The notes beneath the pieces were generated by a model. That model had not been told where the DNA came from and ran no database searches. It saw nothing but the letters and a program-made list of their open reading frames with translations. DNA of 64,000 bases. It comes from Marinobacter sp. HL-58. Lineage in GTDB: Bacteria; Pseudomonadota; Gammaproteobacteria; Pseudomonadales; Oleiphilaceae. Positions 43,566-52,284 of this stretch are shown piece after piece; position 1 is the first letter of the stretch; the number at the start of each line of letters is the position of its first letter. The position numbers and the translations under genes are program-made. The stretch covers positions 62,001 through 126,000 of the forward strand of contig NZ_LIHP01000004.1 in the NCBI RefSeq assembly GCF_001314605.1, read 5' to 3'.

Positions 43566-43771
43566 ACTTAATAATAGGTACCGGAAATCAATCAATTAGA
43601 GTGCCTCCGACGTTTCCTGTCTGAATATGACAACCTTCTCTGTTTCGCCCGTGTCAAAAATACCGACACTTACGGATCTCCATTTGGTGATCTGGATACC
43701 GTTCTTGGCTGTTACCAAGTGTTACTCTTTCCGCCAGTTTGTTACAGAACATTGCAGGAGGCAGGAGGCGT

Positions 43772-44332
43772 ATGGTGGCCGGAGCGCAGTTAACACAGCC
43801 TGTCAGGCGTAAATTCGGAGTTACAGCAGCCACTCTGGCGGCACTGTTCATCGCCCTGGTTCTACCTTCTGGCCCGGGCGTCGAAGCCGATACCCTGGAC
43901 GGCGACATTGACCGTCTGAAGGCCGATGTGGCCGACCTCAGCCAGCGACTCTATGAGCTGGAGGAGGACGTACTTTACCCGGCGGATACCCAGGTGGCAG
44001 TTTTCCTGACACTCAGGGACAGGGACGGACTTGAACTGGACACCATTGAGCTCTACCTCAACGACACCCCCGTGGCATCCCATCTTTACACCGAACGGGA
44101 GCGGGACTCCCTGAAGCAGGGCGGTGTGCAGCGGCTTTACATGGGCAACCTCCCACATGGGTCCCATCAGCTGAAGGCAGTGCTCACCGCCAGCTCGGCG
44201 AACGAGCGCTTTGTTCGCCGGGAAGTGACCCACGCTTTTCGCAAGAGCCCCGGCGAATCCCGCATCCAGATGACCCTGGACGCGAAGGCGCCTGATTATG
44301 AACCGGATGTTTCGTTTCAGGAATGGAAGTAG
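43772..44332 (+). CDS. Exported protein with coiled coil, first gene of the TolQR/TPR operon
   Basis: The product is 186 residues from ATG 43772, close behind AGGAGG. Residues about 12-40 form an N-terminal hydrophobic segment, either signal peptide or anchor. A short heptad-like coiled coil follows (LDGDIDRLKADVADLSQRLY), and the rest is probably a beta-sandwich (AVFLTLRDRDGLELDTIELY). I do not recognise a family. The gene leads a set of nine closely spaced genes ending with TolQ, TolR and TonB-like proteins. It is therefore likely a periplasmic part of the same envelope complex. That role is inference from position only. Confidence 0.7.
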   Translation: MVAGAQLTQPVRRKFGVTAATLAALFIALVLPSGPGVEADTLDGDIDRLKADVADLSQRLYELEEDVLYPADTQVAVFLTLRDRDGLELDTIELYLNDTPVASHLYTERERDSLKQGGVQRLYMGNLPHGSHQLKAVLTASSANERFVRREVTHAFRKSPGESRIQMTLDAKAPDYEPDVSFQEWK

Positions 44333-44341
44333 GGCGGAACC

Positions 44342-45988
44342 ATGATGCTGCAACTCCGGTTCGCTAAATGCACTGGTTTTCTGGCGCTGGCGCTGGCCTT
44401 TACGCCGCTGCCGGGAAACGCGGCAGGGGATGACCAGGCCCGGTTGTCTGGTGGTCTGGCAAAATTTGCACTGGATTCCGGAGATCCGGCGGCCGCCTTG
44501 CGTTATACCCGCAACCTGTCCGCTGAAGCAGCTGTGCTTGTACGTGCCAAAGCACTGCTGGCCACCGGTGATTCTGATAGCGCGCGACAGTTACTGGAGC
44601 AGCTTTCGTCGGGGCAGTACCACCGTGGCGAAGCAGCTCTGCTGCTCGCCGAACTGGCTTCGGCAAGCGGCGACGATGAAAACGCCGGGAAACATCTGCA
44701 AACCGCAGCCCGGCTTGCCCATGGCGACATCCGGCAGCAGGCACTTTACCGGCTGGCGGAGCGCCACCGTGAGGCGGGGCAGACCGACAGGGCCGGGCAG
44801 GTGCTGGCCTCCATGGACCCGGGATACTGGGCTGCACTGGGCTACATGAACATCGCCGCCGACTATGGCCGGCGGGACCTGAACCCGTCCCGGGCACTGG
44901 TGGCGCTGAGGGTTGCGCTGGCCATGGCCGAAGAGGATTCAGACAGCAGTCGCAGCAACGAACTGAAAAGCAGGCTTCTGGTCAGGGCGGGGCACCTTGC
45001 TCACAAGCATGAAGACTATGACAAGGCCATCAGTTTTCTGGAAAAGGTGCCCCTCGAAAGTTACAGCACGCCCCAGGGGCTGTACCTCCATGGTCTCGCG
45101 CTCTCCGCCAATGGTAACCACCGGGCTGCCATGCAGTCCTGGCATCGTGCCAAAAAGTACCCCCTCGCCTATCCCGGTGTGGCCAACGCCTGGTTGGGAA
45201 CCGGTCGGGGTTACGATCTCTCCGGGTATCTGGGTCAGGCTGGCGAAGCCTATCTGGCTGCCAATGCGTCGTTCGAGAGCGAACGGGTTACGCTGCGCAA
45301 ACTCGCTGACCAGATCCGCGACAAGGGCGCCTACCAGGCACTGGTAAGGGATGCCCGGGATTCCAATGCGGAATGGTTCCTCGCCGACAGCCGCACGCTG
45401 ACCCAGCCGAGAACCGCCTATCTGCTGCAGTTCATGGAAGATCCCGGGGCTCAGGAGGCGGTCAGTCGCGTGGCGGAGCTCGAGCAGATTGGTCTGCAAC
45501 TGGCGCGGCATGAAGACAGCCTTGTGGTTTTCCGGGGCGTTATCCGGGAGCGTCTGGAATCGGGAGATCATCCTCCGGCAGACGTTGCCCGCTATAAGGA
45601 CGAGATCGAGGCCCTGACAGAGCGGATGTCCGGGCTTGACAAGCAGGCTCTGACGGCTGAACAGCAAGCGGCGTTGAGAAACACGGCCGGCACCCTGGCA
45701 GAGCTTGGATCGTCCCTTGACAAGCTGGATCAGAGGCTCGCGCAGAAAGATCAGCGCCTATCCGAATTATTGTCCCGTAGTGACCGTGCCCTGGAAAGGA
45801 TACAAGCCAACCGGAGCCGTACCCGACGGTTACAGGAAAGGGCGGAAGCCGCCCTGAACGAGATTGCCCTGGCCTATGTGGACAAACAGGATGATCGCAT
45901 GGCGTTTGCCCTGGACCGCACCGAGCAACAGATTGCCCATCTGTATGAGTACCTCGCCATCAGGAATATTGAACGGGGTGAGCCATGA
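44342..45988 (+). CDS. Exported TPR-like protein with C-terminal coiled coil
   Basis: The product is 548 residues. The signal peptide ends near GNAAG (about residue 28). Residues 35-300 show tetratricopeptide-like helices (ALRYTRNLSAEAAVLVRAKA, LAHKHEDYDKAISFLEKVPL). Residues about 400-530 are rich in Glu, Lys, Gln and Leu with heptads, as in a coiled coil (LDKLDQRLAQKDQRLSELLS). It should be periplasmic. No enzyme motif is seen. It begins 9 bases after the previous gene and its stop overlaps the next start by 4 bases, so translation is coupled. Confidence 0.75.
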   Translation: MMLQLRFAKCTGFLALALAFTPLPGNAAGDDQARLSGGLAKFALDSGDPAAALRYTRNLSAEAAVLVRAKALLATGDSDSARQLLEQLSSGQYHRGEAALLLAELASASGDDENAGKHLQTAARLAHGDIRQQALYRLAERHREAGQTDRAGQVLASMDPGYWAALGYMNIAADYGRRDLNPSRALVALRVALAMAEEDSDSSRSNELKSRLLVRAGHLAHKHEDYDKAISFLEKVPLESYSTPQGLYLHGLALSANGNHRAAMQSWHRAKKYPLAYPGVANAWLGTGRGYDLSGYLGQAGEAYLAANASFESERVTLRKLADQIRDKGAYQALVRDARDSNAEWFLADSRTLTQPRTAYLLQFMEDPGAQEAVSRVAELEQIGLQLARHEDSLVVFRGVIRERLESGDHPPADVARYKDEIEALTERMSGLDKQALTAEQQAALRNTAGTLAELGSSLDKLDQRLAQKDQRLSELLSRSDRALERIQANRSRTRRLQERAEAALNEIALAYVDKQDDRMAFALDRTEQQIAHLYEYLAIRNIERGEP

Positions 45989-48786
45989 GACGCCTGCTGA
46001 TCGTGCCGGTCACCGTGGCGCTGTTGATCTCGGGCCAGAACCTGGCCGCACAGGAATCATTCCGGGTTGAGCTGGGGCGGGATGGCGAGACCATCGGCGA
46101 TATGCGGCCCGTGTTTCTCGAGTTCAAGTCCCGCCCGATGCCGGCGATATCCCCCCGGGAAGTGGCCCGTCGCTACCAGCGACTGTTCGACAACTCGGAC
46201 GAGCCGGAAGTGAGAATTGACGCCCTCAACCGCTTGTCCAATATCCAGGATGTCACCGATGAAGATGTCAGTTTCAGTGATGAACGGGAGCAACGGGTGT
46301 ACCGCCAGGCACTGGACAGCTATGAGTCCATTCTCGACCGGGGCTCCTATCAGGGCCGGCTTGACGAATTGCTGTACCAGATGGCAAAGGCCCATGCGTA
46401 TACCGGCGAGGCGGAACAATCCATTGACCGGCTACGCCAGCTGACAGGGCTTTACCCTTCCTCATCACTGGTGCCCGAGGCCCGGTTCCGGATTGCAGAG
46501 GCGGCGTTTTCGGCGGGTGATTTTGCCGAAGCGGAAGCGGAATACGCCCGGGTCATATCCGGTGAAGGCGCAGCCAGCCTTAAAACCAAGGCCCGCTACA
46601 TGCAGGGCTGGAGCCAATACAAACAGGGCCCCTCGGGGTGGGACAGGGCCGGCGAAACCTTCCTCGCGGTGCTGGACCGGTTCAGTGAGGAAACCGACCG
46701 CTTCCGCCGCATTCCCGCCAGTGACGCTGAACTTGTTGATGATACTTTCCGGGTGGTTGCCCTGATGGCGGCCGAGGACCAGGGAGCCGGCTCACTGGCC
46801 CGGTGGCTCGGGAATGCGGGTGGCAGACGCTATGACTACCTGCTTTACGACCGACTGGCGGATTACTATGCCGGTAACGGCCGCTATGAAGACAGCGTGG
46901 CGGTTAACAGTCGTTTTGTTGAGGATAACCGGAACCACGAGGCGGAGCCTGCTTTTCTGGCCCAGAATGTTGACGTCTGGCTAATGGCCGGTCAGGCGGA
47001 GCGGGCCCGGGAGGCCCGGACGGACTACGTGAGTTCCTTCGCGGAGCAGGAGCGTTATCTTGAGCTTGCCGATTCCGACCGCCGGCGTTGGCAGGAATTC
47101 ACCCGGTCATTGGCGGACTACCACTATGATCAGGCGGAAGAGTCCACCGCCGGCGTTCAGCAGGAGCAGTTCCGTGAAGCTGCCCGTTATTACCGCCAGC
47201 TGGCGCCAAGGATATCCGCGCCCGGAGAGGTTCTGAGGCTGTCCGGCGATGCTTTCCTGCAGGCCGGAGAATACCGGGAGGCACTCACCGGATTCCGTGA
47301 GGCCGCCTACGATACCAGTGGATATCAGGAGGCTGCCGACGCCGCCTGGGCGGCGGTCGTTCTTCAGCGGGGAGCAGTGGACAACCGGTATGCCCTGGCT
47401 GCCACGCTGGATGATCTGGCATCGGAAAGCGAGCGCTTTGCTGACGCGTTTCCGGATGATGCCCGGTTGCCTGGCCTGAATGCGGATCTGGCCAACAGGT
47501 TGTTGGCGAGGGAGCGACATGATGACGCCTTGCGTTTTGCCCGGGCTGCCATCGCCCATCCGGCGGCCAGTGCCCAGGAGAAATACAGTGCCTGGCTGGC
47601 TTCCGGTCAATCCTTTGTTGCCGGTGAGTCTTTCGGTCTGGCGGAAAACGCCTGGCGCAAGTCACTGGCATTGCTGGAGTCGGGTGAGTTGCCAGACAGG
47701 CAGGGCGAAGACCGCGAAAATCTGAAACGCCAGCTAGCCAGCAGTATCTATTACCAGGGCGAACAGGCTGCCGCCAGGGATAAAACCGATCAGGCGGTGG
47801 CCCATTACCAGAGAGTGGAATCGGTTCTCCCGGGCTCGGACGTTGCAATCAAGGGCCGTTACGATGCCGCCAATACCCTGCTCAAGGCCCGGCGCTGGCA
47901 GTCGGCGATCAATGAGCTCAACCGTTTCCGTGACGACTATCCAAAGCATGAGCTTGCCGCCAACGTCAGCGAGAAACTGGTTTTTGCCTACCAGTCTTCG
48001 GATCAGCCGGTCAGGGCTGCCGACGAACTGGTGGCCGGTTCAGGGGATGACGCACCATCCTGGGCGCAACGGTTGAAGGCGGCCGAGTTGTATCACCAGG
48101 CCGATGCACTGGATCGGCGTAACCGCATTTACCAGGCCTGGCTGAACCGTGATGAAAGCGCCATTGCCCCCACGGATTCCGCCGCCCATATACGCAACCA
48201 GACCATGCGTCAGCGGCTTGTGGAGGCGGATGTTGATCAGCACCGGCATCGCATTGACATGGTCGAGCGGGAACTGGAAAGCCAGTGGCACTCGGACGAC
48301 ACCCTGGACTGGGCCGGGCGGGCCGCGATGGTACTGGCTGAAGGCGAAGCCGGGCGGTTTGCGGATGTGCCATTGCAGCACCCTCTGGGGCCCTCCCTGG
48401 AAAAGAAACGGCAGGCCCTGGAGTCGGCCCGGCAGCGCCTTTCACAGGCTGAACAGCTCAGTGGCGAAACCTTGCGCTCGGAGATCCTTTACCGTCGCGC
48501 GGAACTCTACCGGGTCATGGCGGAAGACCTGATGGCGTCGGAAGCACCCGCCAGTCTGAACGAACTGGAAGCCAGCCAGTACCAGATGTTGCTGGAGGAA
48601 GAAGCCTATCCGTTCGAGGAGAAGGCCATCAAGCTCCACGCCGAAAACCACCAACGCCTGGCCAGCGGTGAGTTTGACCAGTGGGTTGAACAAAGCCTTC
48701 AGGTTCTGGCCCGGCTGTTCCCCGGCCGTTATGACCGGGAGGTTCGCTGGATGACATGGAATGAGGAGTCTGAACATGGTGCGTGA
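45985..48786 (+). CDS. Large exported TPR protein
   Basis: The product is 933 residues. A signal peptide ends near LAAQE (about residue 23). Tetratricopeptide-like repeats then run over most of the chain (VARRYQRLFDNSDEPEVRID, SLVPEARFRIAEAAFSAGDF, AVAHYQRVESVLPGSDVAIK, AINELNRFRDDYPKHELAAN). The size and repeat content resemble the large TPR protein of Myxococcus gliding and spore-coat clusters, but I claim only similarity of type. It is probably a periplasmic or outer-membrane scaffold for the TolQR-like motor encoded downstream. It overlaps both flanking genes. Confidence 0.75.
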   Translation: MRRLLIVPVTVALLISGQNLAAQESFRVELGRDGETIGDMRPVFLEFKSRPMPAISPREVARRYQRLFDNSDEPEVRIDALNRLSNIQDVTDEDVSFSDEREQRVYRQALDSYESILDRGSYQGRLDELLYQMAKAHAYTGEAEQSIDRLRQLTGLYPSSSLVPEARFRIAEAAFSAGDFAEAEAEYARVISGEGAASLKTKARYMQGWSQYKQGPSGWDRAGETFLAVLDRFSEETDRFRRIPASDAELVDDTFRVVALMAAEDQGAGSLARWLGNAGGRRYDYLLYDRLADYYAGNGRYEDSVAVNSRFVEDNRNHEAEPAFLAQNVDVWLMAGQAERAREARTDYVSSFAEQERYLELADSDRRRWQEFTRSLADYHYDQAEESTAGVQQEQFREAARYYRQLAPRISAPGEVLRLSGDAFLQAGEYREALTGFREAAYDTSGYQEAADAAWAAVVLQRGAVDNRYALAATLDDLASESERFADAFPDDARLPGLNADLANRLLARERHDDALRFARAAIAHPAASAQEKYSAWLASGQSFVAGESFGLAENAWRKSLALLESGELPDRQGEDRENLKRQLASSIYYQGEQAAARDKTDQAVAHYQRVESVLPGSDVAIKGRYDAANTLLKARRWQSAINELNRFRDDYPKHELAANVSEKLVFAYQSSDQPVRAADELVAGSGDDAPSWAQRLKAAELYHQADALDRRNRIYQAWLNRDESAIAPTDSAAHIRNQTMRQRLVEADVDQHRHRIDMVERELESQWHSDDTLDWAGRAAMVLAEGEAGRFADVPLQHPLGPSLEKKRQALESARQRLSQAEQLSGETLRSEILYRRAELYRVMAEDLMASEAPASLNELEASQYQMLLEEEAYPFEEKAIKLHAENHQRLASGEFDQWVEQSLQVLARLFPGRYDREVRWMTWNEESEHGA

Positions 48787-49264
48787 AATGGCCCGCTCCC
48801 TGGTGGTGATGACCTGCCTGGTTGCACTGATCGCAGGATGCGCCAGCAAACCCGAACCTGAGCCGGAACCGGTTGTGGATCAAAGCGCCGAAGCGGGGAA
48901 GCTTGCGCGCCAGGCCTGGGAGGCACAGCAACAGGGCAATACCGATCAGGCGCTGGACCACTACCGGGAAGCGTTCAGGCTGGCCCCGGATAACGCCATG
49001 ACAGCCAATAACATGGCGTTGCTGTTGCAGGATCAGGGGCGGTTCAGGGATGCGGTGGCCCTGTTGCGGGAAGGGCTGGAACATTCACCGGATACCGCGG
49101 ACCTGCATTACAACCTGGCCGTTATTTCCGAGCTTTACCTGCTGGACCTGGACACCGCGTTGCACCACTACCGCCGGTACCGGGAACTGGCCGACTCCGG
49201 TAGCAATACCGAGGCCAAGAAAGTGGCCGGCTGGATTGCTGACCTGGAAAGGAGGGTTGAATAA
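48776..49264 (+). CDS. TPR lipoprotein
   Basis: The product is 162 residues from ATG 48776, which has GAGGAG seven bases upstream; an ATG at 48761 lies in the same frame. The lipobox is LIAGC (Cys22), followed by a Pro-Glu stretch. Two or three TPR units occupy the rest (AWEAQQQGNTDQALDHYREA, NNMALLLQDQGRFRDAVALL, LHYNLAVISELYLLDLDTAL). It is likely attached to the outer membrane from the periplasmic side. A small TPR lipoprotein next to a TolQ/TolR motor is reminiscent of the AglT/GltE component of Myxococcus. The start overlaps the upstream gene by 11 bases. Confidence 0.82.
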   Translation: MVREMARSLVVMTCLVALIAGCASKPEPEPEPVVDQSAEAGKLARQAWEAQQQGNTDQALDHYREAFRLAPDNAMTANNMALLLQDQGRFRDAVALLREGLEHSPDTADLHYNLAVISELYLLDLDTALHHYRRYRELADSGSNTEAKKVAGWIADLERRVE

Positions 49265-49609
49265 GTGAACAAAGCCCTCCGGATACCCGCTATTGGCCTG
49301 ACTGCACTGATGGTGATGGCCTCTTCCCGACTTGTGGCAGGGGAGGCCGATGCAGCCGCGCCGGAAACCGACGTCAAGACAGTATCGCTCGGTGTTGAAG
49401 GCATCACCCGGCACACCGGGGATGACGACCCGGGCGTGCTCTATATTCTGCCCTGGCAGCCACCAACACTGCCCCGACGTACACGGGCAGAACTGGAGGC
49501 CGGGAATGAGCAATTGCTTGAACCCAAGGATCCGCTGACGCTTGAGCGTCACCGGAAATTTCGTGAAACGCTGAATCCGTCCCTGGATTCCACCCTGTCC
49601 CTGCAGTAG
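49265..49609 (+). CDS. Small exported protein of unknown function
   Basis: The product is 114 residues with a GTG start behind GGAGG. The signal peptide ends near LVAGE (about residue 26). The mature part is polar, with a Trp-Gln-Pro-Pro segment in VLYILPWQPPTLPRRTRAEL, and no fold I recognise. It directly follows the TPR lipoprotein gene (no gap) and precedes the TolQ-like gene by 16 bases. Its conservation in similar operons elsewhere would show whether it is a structural part of the machine. Confidence 0.68.
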   Translation: MNKALRIPAIGLTALMVMASSRLVAGEADAAAPETDVKTVSLGVEGITRHTGDDDPGVLYILPWQPPTLPRRTRAELEAGNEQLLEPKDPLTLERHRKFRETLNPSLDSTLSLQ

Positions 49610-49625
49610 AAACGGGAGTCTGATT

Positions 49626-50288
49626 ATGCTGGAAACTGTTGTTCGATTTTTTCAGGAAGGTGGTCCCTTCATGTACCCGATCGCCATTGTGCTGGCCATT
49701 GGCCTGGCGATCACCATAGAACGGTTTGTGTACCTGGCCTCGGTGCGGCGCCGGAACCGGCTGGCGTTCGAGAAAGGCATACTGCCCCTGCTGCGAAAGC
49801 GGGATTACCAGCGGGCCATGAAAGCCGCTGCCGGTTCCGACAGTGCCATCGCCACCATCATGAGTGCCGGGATTAGCCGGCTTCTGAACAATCATCCCCG
49901 CGAGGACGTGGAGTACGCCATGGAAGAGGGGCTGATGGAGGTGTTGCCTCGGCTTGAAAAGCGCACCCAGTACCTTGCCACCCTTGCCAATATAGCCACG
50001 TTGCTGGGGCTGCTGGGCACCATCATCGGCCTGATTGCCGCTTTCACGGCGGTGGCTGCGGCGGATCCGTCACAGAAGGCCACCTTGCTCTCGGAAAGCA
50101 TTTCCGTGGCGATGAACACCACCGCCTTCGGATTGATGTCCGCCATTCCGTTGCTGATGTTCCACGCGCTGCTTCAGACCCGCACCAACGAGATTGTCGA
50201 CAGTTTCGAAATGGCCGGGGTGAAGCTGCTGAACATCATTTCCGAGCAGGCATCACCTTCATCCTCACCGGGGCAATCCGCCGCCTGA
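49626..50288 (+). CDS. MotA/TolQ/ExbB proton-channel protein
   Basis: The product is 220 residues with three transmembrane helices: about 15-37 (MYPIAIVLAIGLAITIERFV), about 118-142 (LANIATLLGLLGTIIGLIAA) and about 156-182 (AMNTTAFGLMSAIPLLMFHA). The Thr-rich channel-lining segments are those of ExbB, TolQ and AglR. Pentamers of such proteins surround a dimer of TolR-like subunits and conduct protons to drive work across the envelope. Two TolR-like genes follow, which is unusual for Tol or Exb operons but matches the Agl motor. Confidence 0.92.
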   Translation: MLETVVRFFQEGGPFMYPIAIVLAIGLAITIERFVYLASVRRRNRLAFEKGILPLLRKRDYQRAMKAAAGSDSAIATIMSAGISRLLNNHPREDVEYAMEEGLMEVLPRLEKRTQYLATLANIATLLGLLGTIIGLIAAFTAVAAADPSQKATLLSESISVAMNTTAFGLMSAIPLLMFHALLQTRTNEIVDSFEMAGVKLLNIISEQASPSSSPGQSAA

Positions 50289-50304
50289 GCCGGGGTTTCG
50301 CAGT

Positions 50305-50820
50305 ATGAGACGAAAGCATCGCAGGCTTACCAGTAGTCCCGAACTGGACATCACGGCGTTCCTGAACCTGATGATTGTGCTGGTTCCGGTTCTGTTGCTG
50401 GGCATGGTGTTCAGCCAGATTCGTATGATCGAGCTGAACTTTCCCGGTATGGAAGCGGGTGAGGCACCGGAGGCGGAGGAACTGCGGCTGGTGGTTGCCC
50501 TGATACCCGCCGGGCTCGAGGTGCTGGACAGCGAACGCGGGGTGATCAGAACGCTGCCCCTGACAGAAGGCGAGCAGGACTTTGACGGCTTGCGGGAAAC
50601 CCTCAAGCAGGTCAAGAAACGGGTACCGGAGAAGACCGATATCGTACTTGAAGTCGGCCCGGACATTGACTACCAGACCCTGGTCACTGCCATGGACACC
50701 CTGCGTTCCTATGAGGCCGTTGTGGCTACCAGTGTGGTGGAAGGAGAGCTGTTTCCGGATGTATCCCTGGCGGATGCACCGGAAGACCGGGTGTTGTCCG
50801 ATGACGGGGAGGGGGTATGA
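50305..50820 (+). CDS. ExbD/TolR-family protein lacking the proton-carrying Asp
   Basis: The product is 171 residues: a short basic cytoplasmic tail, one transmembrane helix (about 16-38) and a periplasmic domain (YQTLVTAMDTLRSYEAVVAT). In ExbD and TolR the helix begins with a motif like INVTPFIDVMLVLL, whose Asp takes part in proton transfer. Here the aligned stretch is LDITAFLNLMIVLV, with Asn21 at that place; an Asp occurs six residues earlier instead. The next gene encodes a second TolR-like protein that keeps the Asp. The two probably form a heterodimer in the TolQ-like ring. Confidence 0.88.
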   Translation: MRRKHRRLTSSPELDITAFLNLMIVLVPVLLLGMVFSQIRMIELNFPGMEAGEAPEAEELRLVVALIPAGLEVLDSERGVIRTLPLTEGEQDFDGLRETLKQVKKRVPEKTDIVLEVGPDIDYQTLVTAMDTLRSYEAVVATSVVEGELFPDVSLADAPEDRVLSDDGEGV

Positions 50821-51311
50821 AAACATCCCGTCGTGCCCGCAGGATGCAGCGCCATTACGGGCGTATGCACCGGCCCGGTGGCCTGAACCTGGTCTCACTG
50901 ATGGATATTTTCACCATCCTGGTGTTCTTCCTGATGGTGAGCTCTTCCGATGTAAAAGTGATGCAGAATACCGCCGACGTTCCGCTGCCGGAGTCCACCG
51001 CCGAGAAAGACGCCGAGGAATCCATGATGGTGCAGGTGATTGGCCAGTCCATTCTGGTACAGGGCCGTGAAGTAGCCCGGGTGGATGGCATCGAAACCGG
51101 CGACACGACCATCGGCGGCCTGGCCGAAGAGCTTGCCTGGGTACGGGAACGCCGGGGTGACGTGCCGGAGCAGGGCCATGAAGTGACCATCATGGCCGCA
51201 CGTTCAACGGATTATCGCCTGCTCAGAAAGATTATGCAGACCTGCATTGACGAGGACTTCCGCCGGGTTCGGCTGGCCGTGGAGTCGACCAGGGAGGTGA
51301 GCAGTGGCTGA
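50817..51311 (+). CDS. ExbD/TolR-family protein with canonical Asp
   Basis: The product is 164 residues. A basic N-terminal tail of about 22 residues is followed by one transmembrane helix with LNLVSLMDIFTILVFFLMV, where Asp30 aligns with the proton-carrying Asp of ExbD and TolR. The periplasmic part ends with TDYRLLRKIMQTCIDEDFRR, the usual TolR-like dimer domain. It overlaps the first TolR-like gene by 4 bases and the TonB-like gene by 8 bases. It is expected to be the energised subunit of the pair. Confidence 0.9.
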   Translation: MKTSRRARRMQRHYGRMHRPGGLNLVSLMDIFTILVFFLMVSSSDVKVMQNTADVPLPESTAEKDAEESMMVQVIGQSILVQGREVARVDGIETGDTTIGGLAEELAWVRERRGDVPEQGHEVTIMAARSTDYRLLRKIMQTCIDEDFRRVRLAVESTREVSSG

Positions 51312-52278
51312 CCGTCAGAACCCGTCTTCCGGCCTTCCCTGGGGCGCGGAAAAAGGTGAGAACCGACGTTTCCTGCTGACCCTGCTGGTCATGCTCGTGG
51401 TCTTTCTGCCGCCTGCATTCCTGATTCCGACTCTGGATCTGCCGGAACCGGACCGAAACGAGGCCGAGGAGATTCCGCCTCAACTGGCCAGGCTGGTTGA
51501 GCAGCGGGAGCCGCCGGAGCCGGTAGCACTTCCGGAGCCAGAGCCTGAACCCGAGCCGGAACCAGAACCAGAGCCGGCAGAAACCGATACGCCGGAGCCG
51601 GACGAACCAGCCCCGCAGGTTACGGAAACGCCGGAGGTGACACCGCCAGAGGAGGCGGCAGAGCCTGAACAAACCGTGGAGCAGGCCCGCGAGACTGCTT
51701 CCCGGTCCGGCCTGATGGCGATGAAGGACCAGCTGGCCAGCATGCGGACGTCGTCACCGGAGCCCACAGAAACGCTGACTGCCAACGTGGAGGCGGATGA
51801 TGGAAGCGAGCCCGGGGATCTTTTCGGAGCTGAGGTGGATCAGGATTCCGCCCTGGCGGGCAGTGGCGGTGTAAGCCGCGAGGCCGGCCCGGAAACCGAT
51901 GTGGCGGTTGCCGGGCATCAGGTCCGGGAGGTTGAGGTGGCACAGGAAGCGGCTCCGGAGCCGGCACCGGCTGAGGATTCCGGGCCGGGCAGGCGAGCCA
52001 TGAGTAATATCCGGCAGGTATTTGATGCCCAGAAAACCGCACTCTATTCCCTTTACCGCCGGGAACTGAGACAGGATCCGACCCTGGAAGGAAAGCTTGA
52101 ACTGGAGCTGGTCATTGAGCCGGATGGCTCCGTGTCCCGTTGCGAGGTAGTGAATTCGGAACTGGACAACGAGAGCCTGGAGCAGCGAATTGCCACCCGG
52201 GTGCGGCTGTTCAACTTTGGTGAAGACGACGTGGAAACACGCACCGTGAGATTTCCCATCGACTTCCTGCCCGGTTAG
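51304..52278 (+). CDS. TonB-like transducer with AgmX/PglI-type C-terminal domain
   Basis: The product is 324 residues with a GTG start. One transmembrane helix (about 20-42, LLTLLVMLVVFLPPAFLIP) anchors it. A long Pro-Glu periplasmic spacer follows (about 60-110), and a second Ala/Glu-rich linker. The C-terminal about 95 residues (GRRAMSNIRQVFDAQKTALY, LELELVIEPDGSVSRCEVVN) have the pattern of the AgmX/PglI C-terminal domain, a TonB-like module named after Myxococcus gliding proteins. It would carry the motion of the TolQ/TolR motor to periplasmic or outer-membrane partners. It is the last gene of the operon, converging on the MaoC gene. Confidence 0.85.
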   Translation: MADRQNPSSGLPWGAEKGENRRFLLTLLVMLVVFLPPAFLIPTLDLPEPDRNEAEEIPPQLARLVEQREPPEPVALPEPEPEPEPEPEPEPAETDTPEPDEPAPQVTETPEVTPPEEAAEPEQTVEQARETASRSGLMAMKDQLASMRTSSPEPTETLTANVEADDGSEPGDLFGAEVDQDSALAGSGGVSREAGPETDVAVAGHQVREVEVAQEAAPEPAPAEDSGPGRRAMSNIRQVFDAQKTALYSLYRRELRQDPTLEGKLELELVIEPDGSVSRCEVVNSELDNESLEQRIATRVRLFNFGEDDVETRTVRFPIDFLPG

Positions 52279-52284
52279 GCTGGA

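Noticed and set aside
43739..43771. TTG start at 43739 for the first gene of the TolQR/TPR operon
   Set aside because: The ATG at 43772 follows a strong AGGAGG site and gives a normal signal-like start.
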